Assembly (NCBI RefSeq): GCF_015910445.1 | Contig: NZ_CP048882.1 | Location: forward strand, 2,666,001 to 2,730,000 | DNA: 64,000 nucleotides | Origin: Streptomyces bathyalis | GTDB lineage: Bacteria > Actinomycetota > Actinomycetes > Streptomycetales > Streptomycetaceae | Reading direction: 5' to 3' | Program-made: the position numbers and the translations under genes | Notes under the pieces: model-generated | What the model was told of the DNA's origin: nothing | Seen by the model: only the letters and a program-made list of their open reading frames with translations | The model's database searches: none | Shown here: piece after piece, positions 25,797-34,495 of the stretch | How positions within the stretch are numbered: the first letter of the stretch is position 1 | How the letters are laid out: each line of letters begins with the position of its first letter

Positions 25797-27367
25797 CACG
25801 CAACACCTCCCGGTGCCGTAGTCGTAGTGGGTCGATCGGATCGGATGAGATCAGCGGCCTTCTCCCCGACCATCAGCACACCGATCATCGGGTTGACCGC
25901 GGGCATGGTGGGGAAGACGGAGGCGTCCGCGACGCGGATGCCCTCCAGTCCGCGGATCCTCAGCTGGGGGTCCACGACGGCGAGGGCGTCGTCGTGGGCG
26001 CCCATCCGGCAGGTGCCGGCGGGGTGGTAGACGGTGTGGGCCACCTTGCGCGCGTACTCGCTGATGTCCGCGTCGGAGGTGACGTCGGGGCCGGGGCACA
26101 CCTCGCGCTTGAGCCAGCCGGCGAACGGCTCGGTGTTCGCGACCTGCCGGGCGGCCTTGATGCCGTCGACGAGTGTGCGGCCGTCGTAGTCGTCCTCGTC
26201 CGTGAAGTACCGGAAGTCCAGGGCCGGTTTGACGGACGGGTCCGCCGAGGTGAGGTAAAGGCGCCCGCGGCTGCGCGGCTTGGGGATGTTGGGCGTCAAC
26301 GACACGCCGTGCGGGGGCCGTTCGTAGCCCAGCCGCTCGGGATTGTCGGTGAAGGGGATCTGGTAGAAGTGGAACATCAGGTCGGGTCCGGCCGACTCCG
26401 GGTCCCGGCGCAGGAAGAGCCCGGCGTCGGAGTCCATCGCGGAGTTGTCGGGGATGGGCCCGTCCGTCTCCCAGACGATCACGGACTCGGGGTGGTCCAG
26501 CAGGTTCTCCCCGACACCGGGCAGGTCGTGCGCGACGGGGAGGCCGAGCGCCTCCAGATCCGCCTTCGGGCCGATGCCCGAGTGCATCAGCAGCCTCGGG
26601 GTGTCCACGGCGCCCGCGCACACCAGCACCTCGCTCGCCGCGGAGATCAGCCGTTCCGTGCCGTCCTTGCCGCGGACGTGCACGCCGGTCGCCTTGTTGC
26701 CTTCGAGCTGGAGCCGGTACGCCCAGGTCTCCAGGAGGATGTCGAGGTTCGGGCGGTCACCGGCCTCGATGTGGGGGTGCAGGTAGGCGACGGACGCCGA
26801 GGAGCGCTTGTTGGTCTCCGGGTGGTACGAGAGGTCGAAGAAGCCGACGCCCTCGTGGAAGGGCTGCTTGTTGAAACCATCGACCTCGGGAACGTCCAGC
26901 GCGTCCTTGGCGGCGGCGATGAAGTCGCGGGCGATCGCGTTGCGGTCCTGCTCACCGACGGGCACGACGTTGTTGCGCAGCTTGGCGAAGTAGGGGTCCA
27001 TGGCGGCGGAACCCCAGCCCTTGGCGCCGCCGGCCTCCCACTCGTCCCAGTCGGACGGCAGCGGCTTGAAGGAGATCAGGGTGTTGTGCGACGAACAGCC
27101 GCCGAGCACCTTCGCCCGGCTGTGCCGGATGTGCGAGTTGCCGCGTGGCTGTTCGGTGGTGGGGTAGTCGTAGTCGAGCTCGCCGCCGAGCAGGCCGAGC
27201 CAGCGGCGCAGTGTGAGCACCTCGGGTCGGTCGATGTCGGACGGACCGCCCTCGATGAGTGCGACGGTGACGTCCGGGTCCTCGGTGAGCCGTGAGGCGA
27301 TCACCGACCCGGCCGTACCGCCGCCGACTATGACGTAGTCGTAGGTGGATATGTCTTCTCTGGACAT
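25796..27367 (-). CDS. betA: Choline dehydrogenase (GMC oxidoreductase)
   Basis: This 523-residue FAD enzyme of the GMC family probably oxidises choline to betaine aldehyde. It has the dinucleotide-binding [14 protein letters not shown] at the N-terminus, the GMC signature [17 protein letters not shown] near residue 270, the active-site His region [11 protein letters not shown] near residue 455 and the C-terminal [20 protein letters not shown]. Start at ATG 27367 after AAGGAG. It sits between the aldehyde dehydrogenase and the betaine transporter genes, which supports choline rather than another alcohol as substrate. Confidence 0.9.
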   Translation of the reverse strand: MSREDISTYDYVIVGGGTAGSVIASRLTEDPDVTVALIEGGPSDIDRPEVLTLRRWLGLLGGELDYDYPTTEQPRGNSHIRHSRAKVLGGCSSHNTLISFKPLPSDWDEWEAGGAKGWGSAAMDPYFAKLRNNVVPVGEQDRNAIARDFIAAAKDALDVPEVDGFNKQPFHEGVGFFDLSYHPETNKRSSASVAYLHPHIEAGDRPNLDILLETWAYRLQLEGNKATGVHVRGKDGTERLISAASEVLVCAGAVDTPRLLMHSGIGPKADLEALGLPVAHDLPGVGENLLDHPESVIVWETDGPIPDNSAMDSDAGLFLRRDPESAGPDLMFHFYQIPFTDNPERLGYERPPHGVSLTPNIPKPRSRGRLYLTSADPSVKPALDFRYFTDEDDYDGRTLVDGIKAARQVANTEPFAGWLKREVCPGPDVTSDADISEYARKVAHTVYHPAGTCRMGAHDDALAVVDPQLRIRGLEGIRVADASVFPTMPAVNPMIGVLMVGEKAADLIRSDRPTTTTAPGGVA

Positions 27368-27439
27368 TTCCGCGTTGTGCTCCTTGGGGTTCACGCGTAG
27401 GGACGGAGAGGACGAGGCTGGCATGGTGCGGCTGCTCCG

Positions 27440-28942
27440 TCAGCCGGAGAACCAGCGGACCGGTTCGGGACGCAGGTTCTCGTACACGTGCTTGGTCTCG
27501 CGGTACTCGGCGAGTCCGTGCGGGCCCAGCTCACGGCCCACGCCGGACTTGCCGAATCCACCCCACTCGGCCTGCGGCAGATAGGGGTGGAAGTCATTGA
27601 TCCACACGGTCCCGTGGCGCAGACGGGCCGCGACGCGGCGGGCTCGCGCGGTGTCCGCGGAGAACACGCCGCCTGCGAGGCCGTACTCGGTGTCGTTCGC
27701 CAGCGCCACCGCTTCGTCCTCGGTCCGGAAGGTCTCGACGGTGAGGATAGGCCCGAAGGTCTCCTCCCGGATCACCTTCATGCGCCGGTGACAGTTGTCG
27801 AGGACCGTCGGCGAGTAGAAGTAGCCGTCGGCCGGCCGCACGTCGGACGGCTCGGGGCGCTCCCCGCCGCTGCGCAGCACAGCGCCCTCGTCCAGCGCCG
27901 ACGCCACGTACGCCTCGGTCTTGGCCAGCTGCTGCGCGGAGACCAGCGGTCCGCACTCGACGCCCTTCTCGGTGCCGCGGCCCAGGCGGATGCGCTGGGC
28001 GCGGCCGGCCAGCTCGGAGACGAATCGCTCACGCACCGACTCCTCGATGATGAGGCGTGCACCGGCGGAGCAGACCTGGCCGCTGTGGATGAAGGCCGCG
28101 TTCAGGGCCTGGTCGACGGCGGTGTCGAAGCCCTCGTCGGTGGCGCAGGCGTCGGCGAAGACGACGTTGGGGTTCTTGCCGCCCAGCTCCAGGGCCACCT
28201 TCTTCACGCTGGGGGCGGCGGCCTGGGCGACCTTCGTACCGGAGACGAGGCCGCCGGTGAAGGAGACGAGATCCACGTCGGGGTGCTCGGACAGGCGCGC
28301 GCCGACGGGGTCGCCGGGCCCGGTCACCAGGTTCGCAACACCCGCGGGAAGACCGGCCTCGGCGAGCAGCTTCACCAGGTGGATCGTGGTCATGGGGGTG
28401 ATCTCGCTGGGCTTGATCACGAAGGTGTTCCCGGCAGCCAGCGCCGGGGCGATCTTCCAACTGGCCTGGAGCAGCGGGTAGTTCCACGGCGTGATCATGG
28501 CGCAGACGCCGACGGGCTCGTGCACGACGACGCTGTGCACGTCCGGGTCACCCGCGTCGACGACACGGCCGCCGGACTCGCCGGTGACGAGGTCGGCGAA
28601 GTAGCGGAAGGCCGCGGTGACGTCGTCGACGTCGATCCGGCCCTCTTCCCATGTCTTGCCAGCGTCCCGCGACTCCGTGAGGCCTATCTCCTCGCGGTCG
28701 CGCTGGAGGAGGTCCGCGACCCGGCGGAGAAGCGCGGCCCGCTCGGCGACCGGTGTACGGGGCCAGTCGCCCTCGTCGAAGGCACGGCGGGCGGCGGCGA
28801 CGGCGGCGTCGGTGTCCGGAGCACCGCCCTCGGCCACGACGGCGAGCGTGGTGGCGTCGGCGGGGTCGAGGATCTCCCGTGTCCCGCCGGCTTGCGCGGA
28901 GCGCCAGTCGCCGTCGATATGAATGCTTTCGATTTCGGACAC
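27440..28942 (-). CDS. betB: Betaine-aldehyde dehydrogenase
   Basis: This 500-residue NAD(P)-dependent aldehyde dehydrogenase has the catalytic Cys in HSGQVCSAGARL, the Glu in LELGGKNPNVVF, the coenzyme-site FTGGLVSGTKV and the C-terminal NDFHPYLPQAEWGGFGKSG. It converts betaine aldehyde to glycine betaine with choline dehydrogenase made by the next gene. The GTG start follows GGAAGG. It is the first gene of a five-gene osmoprotectant operon. An 11-bp palindrome about 35 bp upstream may be an operator. Confidence 0.92.
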   Translation of the reverse strand: MSEIESIHIDGDWRSAQAGGTREILDPADATTLAVVAEGGAPDTDAAVAAARRAFDEGDWPRTPVAERAALLRRVADLLQRDREEIGLTESRDAGKTWEEGRIDVDDVTAAFRYFADLVTGESGGRVVDAGDPDVHSVVVHEPVGVCAMITPWNYPLLQASWKIAPALAAGNTFVIKPSEITPMTTIHLVKLLAEAGLPAGVANLVTGPGDPVGARLSEHPDVDLVSFTGGLVSGTKVAQAAAPSVKKVALELGGKNPNVVFADACATDEGFDTAVDQALNAAFIHSGQVCSAGARLIIEESVRERFVSELAGRAQRIRLGRGTEKGVECGPLVSAQQLAKTEAYVASALDEGAVLRSGGERPEPSDVRPADGYFYSPTVLDNCHRRMKVIREETFGPILTVETFRTEDEAVALANDTEYGLAGGVFSADTARARRVAARLRHGTVWINDFHPYLPQAEWGGFGKSGVGRELGPHGLAEYRETKHVYENLRPEPVRWFSG

Positions 28943-29404
28943 CTTCTGTACTGCCTTCCAAGCTCTAAATGACGCATCGTGTCACGAAAAAATCACATCG
29001 CGATCACGGTGAAATAAGGCCATGCGCTGGTCACATGACAAGAGCGAACCCTGCCCCGTCTCGGCGTTTGCATGTCCGTCCGTGGCAGATAAGTGGGGTT
29101 CCTCACCAGTCGATGTGCGGCGGTGGAGGACGAAGGGCCCGGTTGACGCCCTCTGAGAGCGTTTATAACGATTTCGATTGCGAGCCTGGCCGATTCTTTC
29201 GCCTTCCGTGGCGGGCGCTATTGACGGCTCCGACCGCAGTGATCAAGGCCTTGTCCGGTTCTGCGGGCATACCGGTGGGCCGTGCGGCCGCGGGACGAAC
29301 CGGCGCGACAGCGACGACCGGCAGGCGTCAGCGAAGGGCGGCCGGAGGCAGCGACGAGTTCGAAGCGACGACTACAAAGCGGAGGGGCCGGCGCCCCTCA
29401 GCCG
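28943..29404. other. Promoter region of the bet operon
   Basis: No gene is supported in this 462-bp spacer. It contains the betB promoter, an 11-bp palindrome at 28977-28987 beside an A tract, and a less GC-rich stretch at 29160-29200. No BetI-type regulator gene is nearby. Long open frames through the spacer have no coding bias. Confidence 0.6.
28977..28987. promoter_or_regulatory. Palindrome upstream of betB
   Basis: TCGTGTCACGA is an odd-centred palindrome 35-45 bp before the betB start, followed by an unusual run of six A. It could bind a repressor of the osmoprotectant operon; this is inference from symmetry and position. Confidence 0.35.
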
Positions 29405-30223
29405 TCACGGACCGGCTGACCCGCCGAGTCCGTCGTCCCCGCCCGCGCCGCAGTCCATACCGGCCGGGCAGAAGAAGGCCAGCGCGGTGTCCAGGCGCGC
29501 CTTCTCCTCCCGCGACGCGTCATCCGTGTCCGGCCCGTATGCCACGAGCGCGTACAGCTCGCCGTCCTGGGCCTCGAAGCGGTGGTCGATGACGCGGCGC
29601 GTTCCGCCGTGGTCATCCGAGTCATAGGTGTACTCGAGGCGGGCTGCCGGACCGTCGCCGCCGTCGATGCGGTCGAGGGACTCGCGGTCGTAGTTCTCGT
29701 TCTTCTCGGCGTTCGTCTCCGCCAGCTGCAGGGACTCGTACGGGTCCGAGTCCTGCACCCAGAAGACCTGGAGCTGGCTGGAGCGGCCCGGCTCCTCGTA
29801 GAAGACGGCCTGGGCGCCGCCTTCCCGGCCCTCGGTGCGGCGTTCCCACCCCCGCGGAACGGCGAGGCTGAAGCCCTCCGGGTCGTTCGCGATCTCGAAG
29901 CCGTCGGGCGGGCTGGACTCGGCCGGCCCGCTGGGACCGGCCGTGTCGGCCGGCTCCTCCCCGGCGCCCGCCTGGTCGCCGTCCTGTTGCGATGTGCCGG
30001 CCGGGTCGGGGACGACCACCTGCGACCGGTTGTCCGGCGGGCCCGGCTCGTCCTTCCAGCCGAGCGTCCACGCGCCGAAGGCGAGCCCGCACACCGCGAG
30101 CACCGCCAACACGCTTTTGGCCGAACGCCGTTGCTGCCGCGCGGACTCCGTGTGCTGCCGCGCCCGCAGAGTTTCCGCGTCGCGGTCCACCCAGCGCTGC
30201 TGGTCGGCGTCGAAACGGATCAC
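29405..30223 (-). CDS. Membrane-anchored extracytoplasmic protein of paired-motif operon
   Basis: This 272-residue protein has a short charged Arg/Gln-rich N-terminus (residues 1-35, WVDRDAETLRARQHTE), one membrane helix at about 36-55 (SVLAVLAVCGLAFGAWTLGW) and a Pro/Gly/Asp linker. An outer domain of about 150 residues follows, starting NDPEGFSLAVPRGWERR. That domain resembles the extracellular beta-rich domains found behind some streptomycete Ser/Thr kinases, but no kinase is present here. The GTG start follows GAGGTGAGG, 22 bp after the preceding gene, so all three genes form one operon. Function unknown; a membrane sensor or effector part is plausible. Confidence 0.75.
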   Translation of the reverse strand: MIRFDADQQRWVDRDAETLRARQHTESARQQRRSAKSVLAVLAVCGLAFGAWTLGWKDEPGPPDNRSQVVVPDPAGTSQQDGDQAGAGEEPADTAGPSGPAESSPPDGFEIANDPEGFSLAVPRGWERRTEGREGGAQAVFYEEPGRSSQLQVFWVQDSDPYESLQLAETNAEKNENYDRESLDRIDGGDGPAARLEYTYDSDDHGGTRRVIDHRFEAQDGELYALVAYGPDTDDASREEKARLDTALAFFCPAGMDCGAGGDDGLGGSAGP

Positions 30224-30245
30224 CGGACCTCACCTCTCACGTCGC

Positions 30246-30689
30246 TCACCCCAGCACCTGCGCGGCGGCCTGCACGACCGCGGCCGCGGACGCGAGCATG
30301 CCGACGGCGCTCGCACCCGCCTCCAGCCGGTCGCGCAGCCGGGCGACGCGGCCGGGCCCGGCACTGCCCGTACGAGTGATCTCGCCCTCGATCTCGACCA
30401 GTTCGCCGTCGACCGCGGCGGTCTCGGCGGTGGCCGCAAGGACCCGCATGTCCGCACGCAGCGCCCGCACCGCCTCCAGGAGCGCGAGCGTCGCCTCGTC
30501 AGTCCCCGCTGGCGGAACGGGACTGCCGTACGAAGTCGCCCGGCCGTGCGCACCAGTGGCGATGGCTCCGCCCGACATGTTCCCGATGTGCACCGCTCCG
30601 CCGCCGCCCCCGGTCGTGTGCTCCTGGGCCGGCTCGGACTCCGGTTCCTGCCGGGCTCCCTGCTCACGTTCGTCGCCGTGCCGCATCAC
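30246..30689 (-). CDS. Small protein with N-terminal MSGGAxATGAHG motif
   Basis: This 147-residue protein is translated through a GTGA overlap with the upstream gene. Residues 1-32 are charged and Gly-rich. Residues 33-51 carry VHIGNMSGGAIATGAHGRA, matching at 14 of 19 positions the C-terminus of the upstream membrane protein. Residues 65-147 are predicted helical (EATLALLEAVRALRADMRVL, VARLRDRLEAGASAVGMLAS), like a small all-alpha effector or adaptor domain. The motif layout suggests homotypic docking with the upstream protein. I recognise no family; the paired-motif reading is inference. Confidence 0.7.
   Translation of the reverse strand: MMRHGDEREQGARQEPESEPAQEHTTGGGGGAVHIGNMSGGAIATGAHGRATSYGSPVPPAGTDEATLALLEAVRALRADMRVLAATAETAAVDGELVEIEGEITRTGSAGPGRVARLRDRLEAGASAVGMLASAAAVVQAAAQVLG
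30537..30593 (-). other. Shared 19-residue motif, N-terminal copy
   Basis: These bases encode residues 33-51 of the 147-residue protein, VHIGNMSGGAIATGAHGRA. It is Gly/Ala-rich with small beta-formers and a central GGA-A-TGAHG core. The twin copy is encoded at 30713-30769. Confidence 0.65.
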
Positions 30690-32551
30690 ACCGGGCTCCT
30701 CTCCACGTGCTGCGCGTTGCCGTGCGCGCCCGTGGCCACGGCCCCGCCGCTCATGTCCTCGATGTAGACGCCGCCGTCACGCACGTTCACGATCTGCTGC
30801 TCGAAGCGGTCCGTACGGAAGCCGCGCTGCTCGAGCGCGTCGCGCACGCCGCTGGCGATCCTGTCCTGGACGGTCTTGATGTACCGGCTGACGTCCATCT
30901 CCTGGAACAGCGACAGGTCGTTGGTGCTCGCCAACTCCCTTACGGAGATGAGAGGGGCGTCGGGCGCCGCGTACTCCGGCGAGCTGAGCCAGACGCGGAA
31001 GACCGACAGCATCGTGCGGGCGGCGGCGATCCCCGCCGCCGCGGTGGCCGCGGGCGCCGTGAGAAACGCGAGCAGACCTTCGCGCATCGAGCCGCCCGCA
31101 CGGCGATCGACGATGGCGTCGACCTCCCTGAACTCCTCGGCGACCGGCCCCAGTACGTGAGGGACGACCTCCAGCACGAGCATCCCGCCCTGCGTGTGGA
31201 CGCGCACGAGCAGCGAGACGACCACTTGCTCCTGCCAGGAGCCGACGCGGATGCGGAGAAAGTGCCGGCGTGCCTCACCGCCGTCGTCAGCGGCCTCATC
31301 GAGGTGCTGCTGGACGTTGTCGTCCACGTAGACACCGCTGTCGCGGCGGACGCCGGACGGCAGGTAGACGAACTCCTCGATCTCCAGGGCGCGCAGGCTG
31401 TCCCTGCTGGTGCGGGCCGTCGCTTCGCGCAGCGCCACGAGCCGGGGAATGATCATGTCGATGACGTGGCGGCTGGAGAGGTGGTGCGACGGTGTCAGGT
31501 GTGCCTGCGCCTCCGGGACCGCGCCGTCCTGCAGTTGCGTGTCGAGCGGCTGCCCGGCGGGCGCCGGCTCCACCGCGTACCCCTGCGCCTGTGCCTGCGC
31601 CGCGAGGGTCTTGTGCACCTTGTGCTTCCCCGAAGCACCGTGCGGGGCCTGGGGCGGGACGGCCGGTTCGATGACGGGCGTGTCCTTCTTGGGCCGCAGT
31701 TCCAGCGCGAAGGACCACGGCTTGTGCGGGACGCCGGCGCCGACGAACGGACGGTTCGCGTCGTACAGGGTCGCCGATGCGTGCTGTTCGAGGTCGATCG
31801 CGTCACCGATGCGCCGGTAGCGCTCGGCGTGAGGCAGTTCGGGCTGCTGCGCCGTGGCGAAGGTCTCGCGGCTGAGCTGCTCCCGCAGAGCCGACGTCAC
31901 CCTGATCCGGTGCAGCCAGACCACCGCGACCATCAACAGCGGAAAGATCACCGGATAGGGGTTGTCAGTGATGCCGGCGACGGCGGTGATCCAGTAGCCC
32001 GCGGCGAAGGCACGGGCGGCGTACGTGACCGCCATGCCCAGCCGGCGCCGTATCGCGGACCGGAAGGACTTGCGCGGCGTCCTCGTCCCCGCGTACAGCA
32101 GCGTCTCCCGGCCCGAGATCGCACGGCCCGCCCACAGGGCGAGGACGACGCCGGCGTAGAAGAGCACCCAGCTGGTGGGCCGTTCCGCCATCGACGAGAG
32201 CTGGTCGTCACCCAGGAACAGGGCGAGGGAAAGGAATTCGTCGAGAGGCAGGTCGAAGTTCCCGCCGAACTGGTCGTCCAGGGAGTCCCACGTCAGCAGT
32301 ACGGAGACGAGGAAGAATCCGATCCACACGGCCAGCAACGCGAGCGCCGTCCTCACCTCCTGCCGCCGCGCCTGCAAGGCGTGGGCAAGTACAGGACGCA
32401 AGTCCACGCCCAGCGACGGCGGAACGGGACGCTCGGCATGCCCGACCAGCTCGTCGATGACGCGCTCACGGAATCCGGCGTTCAACCGCGCACCGGCGCA
32501 CAGCAGACGCGTCGCCTCACTGTGAGCATGCGTGCGCATTGAGTAACTCAT
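30686..32551 (-). CDS. Large membrane protein with C-terminal MSGGAxATGAHG motif
   Basis: This 621-residue protein begins at ATG 32551 (MSYSMRTHAHSEATRLLC). The N-terminal ~45 residues are a small helical segment. Four hydrophobic segments lie at about 65-245, including LALLAVWIGFFLVSVLLTW and VIFPLLMVAVVWLHRI. A soluble region of about 370 residues follows, with a hydrophobic stretch near AAAGIAAARTMLSVF and a region (DVSRYIKTVQDRIASGVRDAL) leading to the C-terminus. The last residues are VYIEDMSGGAVATGAHGNA plus an 8-residue tail, the same motif that opens the next gene's product. No known enzymatic motif is visible. It heads a coupled three-gene operon. Confidence 0.75.
   Translation of the reverse strand: MSYSMRTHAHSEATRLLCAGARLNAGFRERVIDELVGHAERPVPPSLGVDLRPVLAHALQARRQEVRTALALLAVWIGFFLVSVLLTWDSLDDQFGGNFDLPLDEFLSLALFLGDDQLSSMAERPTSWVLFYAGVVLALWAGRAISGRETLLYAGTRTPRKSFRSAIRRRLGMAVTYAARAFAAGYWITAVAGITDNPYPVIFPLLMVAVVWLHRIRVTSALREQLSRETFATAQQPELPHAERYRRIGDAIDLEQHASATLYDANRPFVGAGVPHKPWSFALELRPKKDTPVIEPAVPPQAPHGASGKHKVHKTLAAQAQAQGYAVEPAPAGQPLDTQLQDGAVPEAQAHLTPSHHLSSRHVIDMIIPRLVALREATARTSRDSLRALEIEEFVYLPSGVRRDSGVYVDDNVQQHLDEAADDGGEARRHFLRIRVGSWQEQVVVSLLVRVHTQGGMLVLEVVPHVLGPVAEEFREVDAIVDRRAGGSMREGLLAFLTAPAATAAAGIAAARTMLSVFRVWLSSPEYAAPDAPLISVRELASTNDLSLFQEMDVSRYIKTVQDRIASGVRDALEQRGFRTDRFEQQIVNVRDGGVYIEDMSGGAVATGAHGNAQHVERSPV
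30713..30769 (-). other. Shared 19-residue motif, C-terminal copy
   Basis: These bases encode residues 595-613 of the 621-residue membrane protein, VYIEDMSGGAVATGAHGNA. Fourteen positions are identical to the copy in the next gene, with V/I and D/N among the changes. Codons differ between the copies, so the match is at protein level rather than a recent DNA duplication. Confidence 0.65.
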
Positions 32552-32979
32552 GAGTAGCCCCGATTTCCCCAAGGTCTGTTCCAGGGATTGGCCATGAACA
32601 TACCCGAGGACCGCCTCCTCGACCACGGCAGCGAAATCCCTGTGGATAACGCTTCGGGAACGCTGGGGAATCGACGGCGCGAAAGCACGGAAATGCGAGA
32701 ACTACCCCTGTGGAGCGGGGAGTTGGACGGCGCGACTGCCGCGTGCCGGGAGAGAGCCGGCACTCGCGGAGGCGCGGCGCACCCGTGCGTCGTCAACGGC
32801 AGGGGCAGCGTCAACGGCAGCGGCAGCGGCAGCGGCCGGGAAACGGAACGGGCCCGGGCGGCGGGATGTGTACTCCCTTGCCGCACGGGCCCGTTGCGTC
32901 CGTGCATTCACGCGGTTCACCGTGAAGTGCCTTGCTTCTCAGGCCACGGAACGCGCACCGCGTCGCGCCGGCCTGTGCC
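32552..32979. other. Spacer between mdh and the membrane-protein operon
   Basis: No gene is supported. The spacer holds a short run of GGCAGC hexanucleotides near 32812-32836, a terminator hairpin at 32847-32895 and, by position, the promoter of the three-gene operon to its left. Confidence 0.6.
32847..32895 (-). terminator. mdh terminator
   Basis: A 10-bp perfect stem (32847-32856 with 32886-32895) with extra pairing inside the loop lies about 85 bp beyond the mdh stop on the minus strand. Confidence 0.65.
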
Positions 32980-34113
<1,134 letters not shown>

Positions 34114-34120
34114 TCAGGAT

Positions 34121-34140
34121 GTCTCTCTACATCAAGAGAC
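34121..34140. promoter_or_regulatory. Palindrome upstream of mdh
   Basis: On the mdh strand the site reads GTCTCTTGATGTAGAGAGAC, 6-bp arms (GTCTCT/AGAGAC) around an 8-bp centre. Position and symmetry suggest a regulator site for mdh; the regulator is unknown. Confidence 0.4.
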
Positions 34141-34169
34141 CCCGCGCCAGGCTATCCGACGTCACATAC

Positions 34170-34220
34170 GTACCGGCAGCCGCCCGCGGAAGGAGGGACA
34201 ACGCGGACGGCTGCCGGTAC
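34170..34220 (-). terminator. Hairpin between XRE gene and mdh
   Basis: A perfect 13-bp stem (34170-34182 with 34208-34220) and a 25-nt loop lie about 275 bp after the XRE-gene stop and 200 bp before mdh. It probably ends XRE transcription, or could act as an attenuator in a long mdh leader. Confidence 0.5.
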
Positions 34221-34495
34221 GGCCAGCCCGTGGGGGGGTGCTGAAAGGGCGCTTTCCCGGGATCGGACGAGCCATGCATGCGCATTCATCCGAGCACCAA
34301 CGAGATTCGGACAGCTTCAACACCGCCTGAACGACACCGAGTTGAGGCGTGAGTCGACGGACGGGCCGACGGGCGGGGCGAGGGGTGCGTGGAGCTCCGC
34401 TGGCCTGCCGGGGTCCGCGGTGAGCCGTCAGCCGCGAGTGGCAATCGGATGCACGGCCATCGGTGGGCGGTCATCTATCAGCGGTGACCGGTGAG

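Noticed and set aside
28969..29592. 207-codon plus-strand frame upstream of betB
   Set aside because: Runs through the promoter spacer into the antisense of the 29405 gene; low-complexity Arg/Pro composition at the end.
32812..32836. GGCAGC hexamer run as a functional repeat
   Set aside because: Only about four imperfect units; likely simple slippage in the mdh 3' spacer.
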